Below, one piece after another: positions 33,866 through 43,400 of a DNA stretch of 47,734 bases. The stretch is from contig MHIM01000038.1 of the NCBI GenBank assembly GCA_001817505.1, positions 1 through 47,734 of the forward strand. The letters are read 5' to 3'. The stretch is from Candidatus Buchananbacteria bacterium RIFCSPLOWO2_01_FULL_39_33. Lineage in GTDB: Bacteria; Patescibacteriota; Patescibacteriia; 2-01-FULL-39-33. The notes beneath the pieces were generated by a model. That model was given only the letters and a program-made list of their open reading frames with translations. It was not told the DNA's origin and searched no databases. Each line of letters opens with the position of its first letter. Position 1 is the first letter of the stretch. Both the position numbers and the translations under genes were made by a program.

Positions 33866-34546
33866 TTATCGCGGTACACATTGGCCTCGAGCGCAAACTA
33901 AAGCGGTTGCGCCATTTGGCAAATAACAATGTCCATAACCGCCATCGGGCATGACTAATTCCAAACAACCAGCTGATACACCAGTGCCATCATCAAGATC
34001 ACCAGCACCTAAAGTGGAGGTAGCTACACCACCAGTCCTACTTCTAGCAAATATACCTACGGTAGTGGTAGCAGTAGAAGTAGTTAAATCAATAGTGCCA
34101 CCCTTAACAATTAAATCTCCTGTTGTCGAAGCATAACCTTGGACAAATAAGTTATTATCAATTTCAGCATCATTCTGAACATATAAATCACCGCCGGCCA
34201 GGTCTAATTGGCTAACTGTTCCAGCTGAACCGACCCAGAGAGCATCAGAAGTTGTGGCTACACCCCTAAAAACATGCAAGCCGCCAAAAACAGACAAACT
34301 TGAAGTTGGTGTTGCTAAAGTATCAATGCCAACCACTAAATTGCCAGTGGTAGTGGCAGCAGTAATGTGGCCATTGATGGTGACAGTGTCACCCGTGCCA
34401 TCGCCCAGAGTGGTGGTACCAGTGGTGTTAATATTGGTACCTATGGTGGTAGCGGCATAAATTATGCCAACTGACATCAGTAGAGCCCCAATAACCACTA
34501 CTAAGAATTTAACAGCGGTTAAGAAGTGTTGTCCTTGTTTGTTCAT
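33866..34546 (-). CDS. Exported beta-rich surface protein with C-terminal Cys motif
   Basis: With ATG 34546 (MNKQGQHFLTAVKFLVVVIG) the protein has 226 residues; the longer start at 34597 would put 17 polar residues before the signal. A single N-terminal hydrophobic segment (9-33) ends in IYAATT. The body is Thr/Gly/Ala-rich and repetitive (TTTLGDGTGDTVTINGHITAATTTGNLVVG), as in trimeric-adhesin or tail-fibre-like stalks, and the C-terminus has four Cys in CLELVMPDGGYGHCYLPNGATALVCARGQCVPR. I recall similar short proteins in Patescibacteria, with no known function. An extended -10 promoter lies 80 bases upstream. Confidence 0.78.
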   Translation of the reverse strand: MNKQGQHFLTAVKFLVVVIGALLMSVGIIYAATTIGTNINTTGTTTLGDGTGDTVTINGHITAATTTGNLVVGIDTLATPTSSLSVFGGLHVFRGVATTSDALWVGSAGTVSQLDLAGGDLYVQNDAEIDNNLFVQGYASTTGDLIVKGGTIDLTTSTATTTVGIFARSRTGGVATSTLGAGDLDDGTGVSAGCLELVMPDGGYGHCYLPNGATALVCARGQCVPR

Positions 34547-34851
34547 AGAGTTTTTTAAATTAACCCCAATCCCTAAACTTACTTCGGATTGAAGCATTAA
34601 TAAAGTTTATTAAATATACTGTTAATTATAACAAAATGAGGCAAAAATAAAAACAAGGATGGGCTGTGGATAAGTTAAATCAAAAAAATAATAAAACCAA
34701 AAAACAAAAAAACAAACAATAATAATAAGAATAAAATTTATAAATTAGATCTGTCTGACTCTAGATAAAAATAGGAAATGAGACCTACCAGTTGGACAGC
34801 AGAAATTAAAATTAATTGTAAACTAATAATTATTTATCTAAATTTAGCTAA
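34547..34851. other. Gene-poor AT-rich intergenic stretch
   Basis: This 305-base stretch holds the minus-strand promoter-like site at 34625-34633 and a single exact DnaA-box sequence, TGTGGATAA (34665-34673). The plus strand between 34680 and 34740 is strongly A-rich. I see no small gene, repeat or terminator here. Confidence 0.5.
34625..34633 (-). promoter_or_regulatory. Extended -10 promoter before the 33866-34546 gene
   Basis: On the minus strand the sequence is TGTTATAAT: TATAAT at 34625-34630 preceded by the TGn extension. No -35 is seen, which extended -10 promoters tolerate. It would give a leader of about 70 bases. Confidence 0.5.
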
Positions 34852-36969
34852 TTATTTCTTATTTTCCAAATTATTTATAAACCCCTTAGCCCAGACGGCA
34901 TAAGTGGGGTGAAGCGATCCCGATTTTTCAGCCATTTGAATCGCCTTTTGATTATCCCCGCCTAAAGACAAGATAATAGCCAATTGCTTATAGGGCTCCG
35001 GGCTTTGATCATATAGGGCTATGGCCTTTTCAAATTGCTCAACGGCTAATTTAAAATTTTCCTGGAATTTCTCTTCTTGGCCGGTATTTTTGAAATAATT
35101 GGCCAAATTAAAGTAAGAGTAGCCCATTTCAAAATAAATATGCTGGCGATTGGACGCTAATTTTTTGACAGTTTCAAAAAAATTAAAATTCCGCTGCAAA
35201 TAATCAACTTGGCCGGTTTTAGAAAAGATGAAATCATTGAATTGCATCACTAATAAATAATTGGCAACGCTATAAGGATTTTCTTCAATTTGCTTTTTCA
35301 GTTCGCTATCAGTGAACTGCGCCAGATCAGACAGGTCTGACAGGACCTTTGGGTCAGCGGTCTTACTGCTGGCTAAATTACTGAAAAAACTAAATAATTG
35401 CCGGCGATACTCTTGATTGCCGGGCGTTTCTTTAGCTAAAAGTGATTTAAACAGCCCAATCCTCTGCTGATAATTCATTTGAGAATCACTTAAGACCTTA
35501 ACCAGATCTTTATTGACTTGAAGCGGCTTAAGATTGACTGAATATAAAATCGGAAAAAACAAAGCCAAGCCGACAATTAAAAGGCCTAATTTAAAATAGT
35601 TATTCTTAAAGATAGCCGGGGCATAATATGGACTAAACAAAGAAATAAAACTAATGGCTAAAAATAAAGGAATATAAGTAACCAGCGCTTCAAAAATAAA
35701 CAGATTTTGGATAAAATAAGCTGAAATAACTAAGGTAAAGATAAAGGGGATAAAATAATGATTGTTGTCGTCTTTTTTCTTGAGATAGTGCCGCCATAAA
35801 TAATAAAGCGGCAGGAATAACAAAGACAAATATGATAAAAGGCCCAATAAGCCGCCAGAGACCAGGCGGTCAAAAATAATGTTATGAGCCCGATCAAACC
35901 AAACAACTGAACCGACATCCTCATACATCCGAGGATTAAAATATTTGTCAAAGGGCTGATAAAAATTTTCATAGCCCCAGCCCCAAATCGGCCGTTCTTT
36001 AAAACCCTGATAAGCGCTGTTCCAAGCCATTAAACGGGTTTGGGCGGTGGTTGACCGGGTGGAGATACTGGCGATTCTTTGCAGCAACTCATGATTTTTA
36101 ACAAAGTCGGCATCTTTATTTAAAAATAACCAAGTTGAGAGAGTGATAAGCGAAGCTATAATAATTACACCGCTGATTTTTAAAATTTTTCCGTCCCAGG
36201 CGCCTAGCCGACCTCTAGCCCGAGACCCGTCTTGAACGGGAAAATAATAAAATAAAAAATATAAAATAAATACCAAACCGACAAAAACCAGGGCTAAAAT
36301 ACCGCCGCGGGTATAAGTATTGAAAATAATAAAAATTTCTAAAATGATAACTGTTAAATAATAAAATTTAAAATAGAAGTTGGGGCGGTTGAAAAATAAA
36401 ACTGAACCAAAAAATACGCCAAAGATCATATAACCAGCCATATAACCGGCGTTGCCAATGGTGCCGGCCAGCCGAAGGCCGGAGGTAGAAATCGGCAGCC
36501 AAGACAGCTGAAAGAATTGACCCAAAGCGTATAAACCAACCAATAAACTAGCCAGGAAAAACAGATCAAAAATATAAAGCCAGTCCTTAAACTTCTTAAA
36601 GAAATTAGTTAAGACCAATAAAAAGACAAATAAATGCAAAAGTAGTACGAGGCCTTCGCTCCTTTCATTATTACTCCAGAAACTCCGATAAAAATAATCG
36701 CCTAATAAAGAAGAAATCAGGGTCAAAAGCAGATAAATCGCCATTAAAATAACAGCGATATTGAATTTTAATTGATATTTATTGTCTTTGAAGCACAAAA
36801 ATAACCAAGTCAAAAACATCACTTCAACGGCAATATTGAAAGCAAAAGTTTTAGTGGTAATGAAAGGGAAAAAAAGCTGGCTGTTTAAATACAGCGGAGA
36901 AAATAAAATCACTGCCAGAGAGAGCCAGATAATAATTTTGGGCAAGTTATTTATAATTTTATTAAGCAT
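34852..36969 (-). CDS. O-antigen-ligase/O-oligosaccharyltransferase-like protein with C-terminal TPRs
   Basis: The 705-residue protein has about ten to twelve membrane helices in residues 1-470 and a soluble TPR tail (about 540-705, ending with YDQSPEPYKQLAIILSLGGDNQKAIQMAEKSGSLHP). The large loop GWGYENFYQPFDKYFNPRMYEDVGSVVWFDRAHNIIFDRLVSGGL holds the Wzy_C family signature, with RAHN including the probable catalytic His. Such enzymes transfer a lipid-linked glycan to lipid A, to another glycan or to protein. Two in-frame repeat-like inserts lie inside: one before the fifth or sixth helix (QDGSRARGRLGAWDG, 36191-36240) and one in the tail (ADPKVLSDLSDLAQ, 35324-35355). Confidence 0.87.
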   Translation of the reverse strand: MLNKIINNLPKIIIWLSLAVILFSPLYLNSQLFFPFITTKTFAFNIAVEVMFLTWLFLCFKDNKYQLKFNIAVILMAIYLLLTLISSLLGDYFYRSFWSNNERSEGLVLLLHLFVFLLVLTNFFKKFKDWLYIFDLFFLASLLVGLYALGQFFQLSWLPISTSGLRLAGTIGNAGYMAGYMIFGVFFGSVLFFNRPNFYFKFYYLTVIILEIFIIFNTYTRGGILALVFVGLVFILYFLFYYFPVQDGSRARGRLGAWDGKILKISGVIIIASLITLSTWLFLNKDADFVKNHELLQRIASISTRSTTAQTRLMAWNSAYQGFKERPIWGWGYENFYQPFDKYFNPRMYEDVGSVVWFDRAHNIIFDRLVSGGLLGLLSYLSLLFLPLYYLWRHYLKKKDDNNHYFIPFIFTLVISAYFIQNLFIFEALVTYIPLFLAISFISLFSPYYAPAIFKNNYFKLGLLIVGLALFFPILYSVNLKPLQVNKDLVKVLSDSQMNYQQRIGLFKSLLAKETPGNQEYRRQLFSFFSNLASSKTADPKVLSDLSDLAQFTDSELKKQIEENPYSVANYLLVMQFNDFIFSKTGQVDYLQRNFNFFETVKKLASNRQHIYFEMGYSYFNLANYFKNTGQEEKFQENFKLAVEQFEKAIALYDQSPEPYKQLAIILSLGGDNQKAIQMAEKSGSLHPTYAVWAKGFINNLENKK
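35324..35356. repeat. Repeat-like palindrome in the TPR tail of the ligase-like gene
   Basis: CAGAC-AG-GTCTG and the overlapping AGGTC-TGACAG-GACCT (35333-35348) are read in frame as DPKVLSDLSDLAQ. It lies before the conserved TPR helices. Repeat origin is inferred from the stacked palindromes. Confidence 0.5.
36191..36240. repeat. Palindromic repeat in frame in the ligase-like gene
   Basis: CCCGT-CTTGA-ACGGG (36226-36240) has the same loop as the repeat at 3126-3152. It adjoins CCTAGCCGACCTCTAG (36203-36218). On the minus strand it reads QDGSRARGRLGAWDG between two membrane helices. Confidence 0.7.
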
Positions 36970-36995
36970 AAATATTTTTTAATGTCATAGTTTGG

Positions 36996-37023
36996 GTAGA
37001 GACGGGGCATGCCCCGTCTCTAC
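36996..37023. repeat. 28-base perfect palindrome, copy 1
   Basis: Half-site GTAGAGACGGGGCA followed by its exact reverse complement. It lies between the ligase-like gene and the TPR gene. Two further copies are at 40280-40307 and 40359-40386, both upstream of the other ligase-like gene. Confidence 0.9.
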
Positions 37024-37044
37024 CTTTATTGAAATCTTAAAAAA

Positions 37045-37767
37045 TTAATTACCGCTCTTAAACTTATTGTATTCATCTTTTAGGGCCTGGTTTTGGGGTG
37101 AGAGTTTGATGGCTTGCTCATAATATTTAATCGCCTCTTCCTTATTGCCTTGGTCGCGATAAAATTCCGCGCTTAAAACCATAAAGTCAACGCTATCAGA
37201 TTTAATAGCCAAGGCCTTTTTAAGAGCGGCCTCGGCCAACGGCTTATTGGGGCATTTAGTATTATAGAAATCAAAAATATTCCTTAAATAAGCAATTTCG
37301 TTGGGGTCATTGGTAGTGGCAATTTTGAAATATTTTTCCGCTTCGGCGCAATTCTTATAAATGTCAGCGTATAAATTGCCTAAATTATAAAATGACGGGC
37401 TGCTGCTGGGACGAATCTGGTTGACATAAAGCCAGAGATCCCGCGCGCCATCATAATCACCAACTGTATATTTGACCATAGCCGCGCCCATAAAAGCGTT
37501 GAAGTTGAATTTTTCCGGTGACTCTAAAACCGTATCTTTATAAACCGTCATTTCATTGCGATATTTTTCATTAAAGGCCGGAGTCAGATCAGTTCTAACC
37601 ATCTTAAAAGCAAAAAGCTTTTCAATTTGGCTGTCTATGTTATTATCATTATTATTCCGGTTGAATTTCAGCCAGCCGCTTTTATCAAAACCAGAAAAAT
37701 AAAGGCCCAACATTAAAACCACAAAAATAAGGCCGATGATAATTAATTTATTTCTAAAAATTTGCAT
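37045..37767 (-). CDS. Membrane-anchored TPR protein
   Basis: The 240-residue protein has one N-terminal hydrophobic segment (RNKLIIIGLIFVVLMLGLYFSG, residues 5-26) and then TPR helices: FMGAAMVKYTVGDYDGARDLWLYVNQIRPSSSPSFYNLGNLYAD near 89-132, CAEAEKYFKIATTNDP near 136-151, and DFMVLSAEFYRDQGNKEEAIKYYEQAIKLSPQNQAL at the end. It would sit on the membrane with the TPR part exposed and bind partner proteins. Its place between two ligase-like genes that themselves carry TPR tails suggests that all three form one complex, though no interface can be read from the sequence. Confidence 0.85.
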   Translation of the reverse strand: MQIFRNKLIIIGLIFVVLMLGLYFSGFDKSGWLKFNRNNNDNNIDSQIEKLFAFKMVRTDLTPAFNEKYRNEMTVYKDTVLESPEKFNFNAFMGAAMVKYTVGDYDGARDLWLYVNQIRPSSSPSFYNLGNLYADIYKNCAEAEKYFKIATTNDPNEIAYLRNIFDFYNTKCPNKPLAEAALKKALAIKSDSVDFMVLSAEFYRDQGNKEEAIKYYEQAIKLSPQNQALKDEYNKFKSGN

Positions 37768-37797
37768 AAAATAATTCTTATTTTAATTATTAAGTTA

Positions 37798-37828
37798 ATA
37801 TAGGATTGCTTCGCAAACTCGCAATAAC
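37798..37828. repeat. ATTGC...GCAAT palindromic repeat, short form
   Basis: ATTGC (37805-37809) and GCAAT (37821-37825) flank TTCGCAAACTC. It begins TATAGGATTGCTTC as the longer form at 25382-25433 does, and lies between the TPR gene and the ligase-like gene. Confidence 0.75.
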
Positions 37829-37832
37829 AATA

Positions 37833-40256
37833 TTATTTCAATGTTTGCAAGAAAATTTCCGCTTCAGCTTGTAAATTAGGATCAAGTTCCACCGCTTTTA
37901 AGACCGCTGTTTTAGCTTTATTATTGTCGCCAATTTGCTGATAGGCCACCGCTAATTTAGCGTATAACAAGGCCTCGGTTGGCTTATTGGTTATTTCTTC
38001 GGCTAAAAGCTCAACGACTCTTGACCAATTGCCGGTTTGCGAATAAGCATTGATTACCCGGTCAAAAATAACCGGATTGCCGGTGGCCTCGCCGACCGCT
38101 TTGGCAACTGTAAGTTCTTGGTCGGCTTCATCGTTTCGGCCAGCCAGAATATAGGCCAAAAATAAATTCCAATGGGATTCCATAACATTGGGACTTAAGT
38201 CCAATGACTTTTGGCAATCACTAATAGCTTCATCATATAAATCCTGATTCATATAGGACTGGCATCTTTCAGAATACATTTGAGGACGAGTCGGGCTTAA
38301 AGGCATAGCTTTAGTTAACAGCTTAACCGCTGCTATCGGATACTGTGAATTTATTTTATAAGCTGAATTATAAACAGTCGCCAAATACAGATGATTTCTG
38401 ACATTTTGCGGCTCTTCGGCAATACTTTTTTTAAGTTCACTAATCACTAATTCGGCCAGTGGCGCTAAAATAGCGTCATCAACTTTCTGGCCTTTAATTA
38501 AAGCCAGCAAATAATTAGCCAGCTGTTGTCTGGTTTCAAACCGGCCAATCGGGCTTAAATCAATGGACTCTTTTAAAATATCAACTACTCGCTGGTCATA
38601 TAAATCCCCTGGTTTGTTTCGTAAAGCCAACTGATAAGCTACTAAGCGGTTAGCTTGAGCGGCTTTAACATTAAACTGATAAGTAAAAATCAGAAAAATA
38701 ACAGCCAAAAATATTAAAGGAAATAAAGCATAATTTTTAGCTGGCGTTAAACGCTTATTATTGATCTGATCAGGTTGACACCAAAAAACCACCAACCCCC
38801 AGATCAAGAAAATCACTATTTCGCTATTTAAAGTATCAAAAACAAAAAGATTTTGAATGAAATAAGCGATAATGGCCGCCAAAATAATAAGATAGGAGAA
38901 ATCCTGGGTTTGACGATGGGTTTTAATAATCTGCCAAAAGGCCGCCAGATAAATCAATAAATAAACTGTCAAGCCGACAAAACCAGTGGAAACAGCCACG
39001 TCCACCACCACGTTATGCGCCCGATCAAACCATAACTGGGAACCGCGATCCCGATATATTTCGGTGGGAAAATATTTATTGAAAGCGTCTTTATAATTTT
39101 CTATGCCCCAACCTAAAATCGGGCGATCTATTAAGCCCTTGATACTGCCACGCCAAGTCGTCAAGCGCGACTGGGTGGTAATATCAGTAGCCGAGATGGT
39201 GGCCAACCGCCTTAAAGTCGGCTGATTCTGGATAAAACTGGCGTCACGATTGAAATAAACAATTAAAGGCGAAGCAATAAGCAACAATAAAACAATTAGT
39301 GATAATGACACTGATAATTTATTTTTAATTTTCTGATTATAAGACCGGTTAAAAATCAAGCTTAAAATAGCCAGTATGACCAAGCCCAGATAAAGGCCTA
39401 AAACCGCGCCGCGGGTTTGGGTAGAAAATAAAATAAAGCTTTCAAACAACAAAATAATGGTCAGTAAAAACCGGATGGCTTGATATTTATTTTTATAAAA
39501 CCAAGCCAAGCCGGCCAAGAGATGAATAAAAATGAAAGACACTAAAAAAATCTTATTGGACAAGATCGGTACTAAAAAACCGCGGTCAATTGTTAAACGA
39601 GAATAAACTTCATAAGCAATTAAAAATAAATCAAAGCCCAGCCAAGTATAAAAAAATAATTTTATTTTTAATTGTTTGTTCCAAAATAAGTAAAGACCCA
39701 GCCATAAATTGAGCAGCAAATAACTGGCGAAGAAAGCGGCATTGCCGATACTGCTGGATAACCTCTCGCCGCTGCCGACTTTAGAAATAACCCCGGTATT
39801 CAAATATTGCGCTAAAGCAATAAAACTGGCTATTAAGCTGACAAATAAAGAAATTGTTAGGGCTTTTAGCCAGTCATCTTTGGTTTTAAAAATATTAATT
39901 AAGACCAAAAAATATAAATAAAGGTGAGCTAAATGAAATAAACCGCCCATGCGCTCATAATCGCCCCATAAGCTGATGTAAAAATTAACTCCGGTCAGAG
40001 AAGCTAAAAGCAAAACCACAAAAAAAGCGGTGATGATTTTGGCTAACAGATTAAAACGCGGCCGGTAATTTTTATCAGCTAAAATTAAATAAAGATAAAG
40101 GCTAAAAATTAATTCAGTAATAATCCTAAAAGCGATATCACGCGGCACAATAAAAGGGAAATAAAATGAGCCGCTAGCCAAGAGTGGCAAAAATAAAACA
40201 GCCAATAAGCCGATTTTTATAATTGCTACTATATATTTTTCCAATTGTAATTTCAT
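37833..40256 (-). CDS. O-antigen-ligase/O-oligosaccharyltransferase-like protein with C-terminal TPRs
   Basis: From ATG 40256 (MKLQLEKYIVAIIKIGLLAV) the protein has 807 residues. The longer frame to 40373 would add 39 residues coded by intergenic palindromes and is rejected. About eleven helices fill residues 10-510. The Wzy_C loop reads GWGIENYKDAFNKYFPTEIYRDRGSQLWFDRAHNVVVDVAVSTG, closely like that of the protein at 34852-36969, so the two are paralogues. The tail (about 570-807) is TPR, including YDEAISDCQKSLDLSPNVMESHWNLFLAYILAGRNDEAD and ALLYAKLAVAYQQIGDNNKAKTAVLKAVELDPNL. Protein O-glycosylation, perhaps of the neighbouring S-layer protein, is the favoured guess; glycan polymerisation is the alternative. 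Confidence 0.88.
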   Translation of the reverse strand: MKLQLEKYIVAIIKIGLLAVLFLPLLASGSFYFPFIVPRDIAFRIITELIFSLYLYLILADKNYRPRFNLLAKIITAFFVVLLLASLTGVNFYISLWGDYERMGGLFHLAHLYLYFLVLINIFKTKDDWLKALTISLFVSLIASFIALAQYLNTGVISKVGSGERLSSSIGNAAFFASYLLLNLWLGLYLFWNKQLKIKLFFYTWLGFDLFLIAYEVYSRLTIDRGFLVPILSNKIFLVSFIFIHLLAGLAWFYKNKYQAIRFLLTIILLFESFILFSTQTRGAVLGLYLGLVILAILSLIFNRSYNQKIKNKLSVSLSLIVLLLLIASPLIVYFNRDASFIQNQPTLRRLATISATDITTQSRLTTWRGSIKGLIDRPILGWGIENYKDAFNKYFPTEIYRDRGSQLWFDRAHNVVVDVAVSTGFVGLTVYLLIYLAAFWQIIKTHRQTQDFSYLIILAAIIAYFIQNLFVFDTLNSEIVIFLIWGLVVFWCQPDQINNKRLTPAKNYALFPLIFLAVIFLIFTYQFNVKAAQANRLVAYQLALRNKPGDLYDQRVVDILKESIDLSPIGRFETRQQLANYLLALIKGQKVDDAILAPLAELVISELKKSIAEEPQNVRNHLYLATVYNSAYKINSQYPIAAVKLLTKAMPLSPTRPQMYSERCQSYMNQDLYDEAISDCQKSLDLSPNVMESHWNLFLAYILAGRNDEADQELTVAKAVGEATGNPVIFDRVINAYSQTGNWSRVVELLAEEITNKPTEALLYAKLAVAYQQIGDNNKAKTAVLKAVELDPNLQAEAEIFLQTLK

Positions 40257-40279
40257 AATCTTTTTAGAAATACAGGTCT

Positions 40280-40307
40280 GTAGAGACGGGGCAGGCCCCG
40301 TCTCTAC
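40280..40307. repeat. 28-base near-perfect palindrome, copy 2
   Basis: Same sequence as the copy at 36996 with one change at the centre (GGCAGGCC for GGCATGCC). It lies upstream of the ligase-like gene. Confidence 0.9.
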
Positions 40308-40358
40308 GGTTAATTTCCGGCCAATTCCTCCATCGCTTCGCTCTGCCGTTCCTGGGTA

Positions 40359-40386
40359 GTAGAGACGGGGCATGCCCCGTCTCTAC
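40359..40386. repeat. 28-base perfect palindrome, copy 3
   Basis: Identical to copy 1. Copies 2 and 3 are 79 bases apart, with a small GC-rich spacer (40308-40358) that is not itself repeated in this window. Confidence 0.9.
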
Positions 40387-40430
40387 AGTCAATTATAAAA
40401 ATAAGTATACAAAAAAACACAGCTAAAATC

Positions 40431-40460
40431 AAACAGCCCCGTCAAACGACGGGGCTGTTT
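40431..40460 (-). terminator. Terminator of the S-layer-like gene
   Basis: AAACAGCCCCGTC (40431-40443), loop AAAC, GACGGGGCTGTTT (40448-40460). The stem is perfect and lies 40 bases after the stop of the gene at 40500; TTTGATTTT follows on the minus strand. Confidence 0.85.
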
Positions 40461-40499
40461 TTCTATTTCAACAATTTACAACTATTTTAGACAACTACA

Positions 40500-43400
40500 T
40501 TAGAAGGTAGCTGATTGAGTAGAGGTAGCAAACAAGAGGTAACCGTTAGTCCACTCATTGGTGGCGGTAGCGGTACCGGTGTTGTTACCAAAGTTCAAAT
40601 CAGACCAAATGAAGCTGTCATTAGCTAAAGCATCGGTGGTGGTAGCATCACCTATGGCAGCAGCCGCGTTATCACCAATCAAAGCGATTGAGTAACTGTA
40701 GTTGCCTGAAGTGCTCTTGCCAACATCGCCTTTCAAAGCGAAGGTCTTGCTAGCACCGGCAGGAATAATTCGATATTCCCAACTTGGACTAGCCGTGTAG
40801 GCCTGGGTATTGAAGACAATGTTGTAACGGAGAGTTCCGCCTTCACCAGCCACAATCAGCTCTGGACGACCGTCAATTTCCGGAATACTGTAATTGGTCT
40901 CCCGGTAAGTGAGGTCAACCTGGCTGCCACCCGGATTTTCAATAAACTTCAAATTAGTGGTGGTGACACCGCTGTTAGCGCCAGTGGTAATGTCAAAGGT
41001 AACCTTGTAGAAACCAACATCGCCTTTAGCGTCAGCTGTCATGGTGAATTGGAACAGAGTGCGTTCATTGCCAGTGCCCAAACTGGAAGTAAAGTTACCA
41101 ATAGTTGGCTTGGAAGCGTAGATGTAGTTGCTGTTGGTAACCGTGTCTTGACCAGTAATGGTTAGAGCAGGATTTGAAGTACCAGTATTACCAGAGGATG
41201 TACCTTTAGCCGCAATGTTGGAGAAGGTGATAGTAAAGCTATCACCGGAAGCAGCGACTTTACCCGCACCACCGCCGACAGAGTCGCTAGTATTGGCCTT
41301 GACTGTCAAGGTCTTAACCGCAGCGACTGGAATAATTAATTGTCCGGCAGCCGGAGAAATGGTGGCATTAGTGCCACTGATTGGTATGTTCCAGGTAGTA
41401 GTGCCATCAGTAATATCAACACTGGAAACATCAGTAGCGCCAGCGGCATCATTGAAGGTCATACCGATATCGGTAATTTCAATGTTTTCATACAAGGCCT
41501 CAACATTAATGACACCGACAACATTGCCCGTGGTATTACCTACCAGGATTTGGTTGCCTGGGTTAGCGCCAGCGGCGTAGTAACGAAGAGTACCACCAGC
41601 AGAAATACTTTGAGCTTGGCCTTCAGAAGCGGTAACAGTCGCCGTAACTGAAGTGCCAGTGCCAGCGCCAGTAGCTGTTATATTACCAGCTCTGACAATG
41701 CCGAACTTATGCTGGAAAGTGTTTTCTTGCGGCGTACCCACACCAGAAGTAGAAGCTGAACCGGAAATACTACCTTTCAAAGTCAGGGTCTTAACGGTGT
41801 TCTTAGGAATAGTTAAGGCCGATAAAAAAGTGATAGTGGTGGTAGCGGTTGATCCATAGGTGCTGTCAGCTGTTTCCGAACTGCCCTGAACCGGAGTATT
41901 TAAAGCGGTATCGCCATCATATAAAGTTATATTTTGGATATCGCCGAAATAGCCCGGAGCCGTGGTGGTGTGCTTAATAGTCAACTGGGTAACTTTGATA
42001 TCTTCACCCGAACCAGAGGTATCAAGAGTAAAGTTGGCAAAAGTCCAGGGAGTCGGATTTCCTCTAACCACATTTTGAACGGCTGGGGAAGCCGAGGTTT
42101 TAACCGTCAAAGCAGCCGACTTAACCGTCAGAGTGTCCAAAGTCAAGAAAGTGCTCGGTGAAGCCGTAATGCTTAAGTTGGTGGTTTCACCTTTAGCCGT
42201 GGTTTTAGCGCTATCTAATCTAATAGCTAATGAAGCATTGGTTGCCCAAACAGCTGACGAAACCAAATCACCTTTGATGGTATACTTATTGGTGCCAACC
42301 GGGAAAGTAATGGTATCAGTAGAAGTAGCAAAACCAACGGGGTTGACTCCAGCATTGCCTGGATCAGTTGGGCCAGCTATAGTCGTACCATTTTCATCAA
42401 CGATTTTTACATTGATGATTTTAGCGCTACCAGTAGCGACATCAGCCACAATGCGAGTAACTATCACCGGTTCGCCAATAACTTGAACGTAGAAAGCGCT
42501 CAATTCTTGGTTAGTTACCGAAGGAGCGACATTGGTGCTGGTAATTGTGCCCTTAGAAAAAGTGATTGAGCCCTTATCAATAGTAGCTAATGGTCCTGGA
42601 ATTAAGTATGGCTCAACACTATTATCATAAGTCGGGTTAAGGTAAGAATTATAAGTCAAACCTTTAACCTTCCAGTCAGTTATCTTGCTCGGACCAAAAG
42701 AAGCCACTCGTCCAGAACCGTTGACGATATCGCCGCGGATGCTGAATTCTTTGCTATTGCCTTTAACAATCTTAACTGGCGTAGCAAAGCTAAAAATAAC
42801 TTCCCTGTCAACTAATGAACCAGTGCCAATAACTGTTACACCGTCTTGTAATAATTCAAGACCAGTGATGTCAGAATCAGCCGTGGTTGAGGCCTGATAC
42901 CATCTGATTGATTCAATTTGAATGTCTTCAGTGGAATTAGCCGTGGCCTTCAAAGAAGCAAAGATGTAGTTCTCGGTGCCAACTTGCTTGGTAGCGGCTG
43001 TTGGATTGTAAGAAGCGCCAGTAGCAGTAACCGTAACCGTGCCAATAGTCAAAGCGCTGTTAATGGTCATAATATTGCCAACAATTGGCAAGGTGCCAGA
43101 AACAACGGTTGAACCCTTAGGCGTAACGGTAACTAATGACAAAGAAGGCACATTACCGCCGCCTAAGCCAGAGGTAGCCATATTAGCTGCCAAAGTATAG
43201 GATTTGGTGGTGCCTTTGGGAATAGTCAAGTCAGTGGAGAATGTTACCTGGTGTGAGGAATTCAAGGTCTGGGAATTGCCAATAACATTACCACTGGCAT
43301 CCATTAAAATAATGGTGCCGAAATCCGTATCAGCGCCAATGCCGGTTCGCTGAACAACCAGACTGTCAATAACAGCATCGCCGTCAGAAGAGGCGGTGAA

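Noticed and set aside
34665-34673. Exact DnaA-box sequence TGTGGATAA, with another (TTATCCACA) at 46725-46733
   Set aside because: Single boxes, not clusters, and no dnaA, dnaN or other replication gene nearby; chance occurrence is likely in an AT-rich genome.
40257-40373. N-terminal extension of the ligase-like gene by 39 residues
   Set aside because: The extension is coded by the 28-base palindromes and their spacer and lacks family similarity; ATG 40256 is directly before the first membrane helix.
41158-43112. Several plus-strand open frames opposite the S-layer-like gene
   Set aside because: Long open antisense frames are expected opposite Thr/Ser/Gly-rich coding sequence; no ribosome binding sites or recognisable products.
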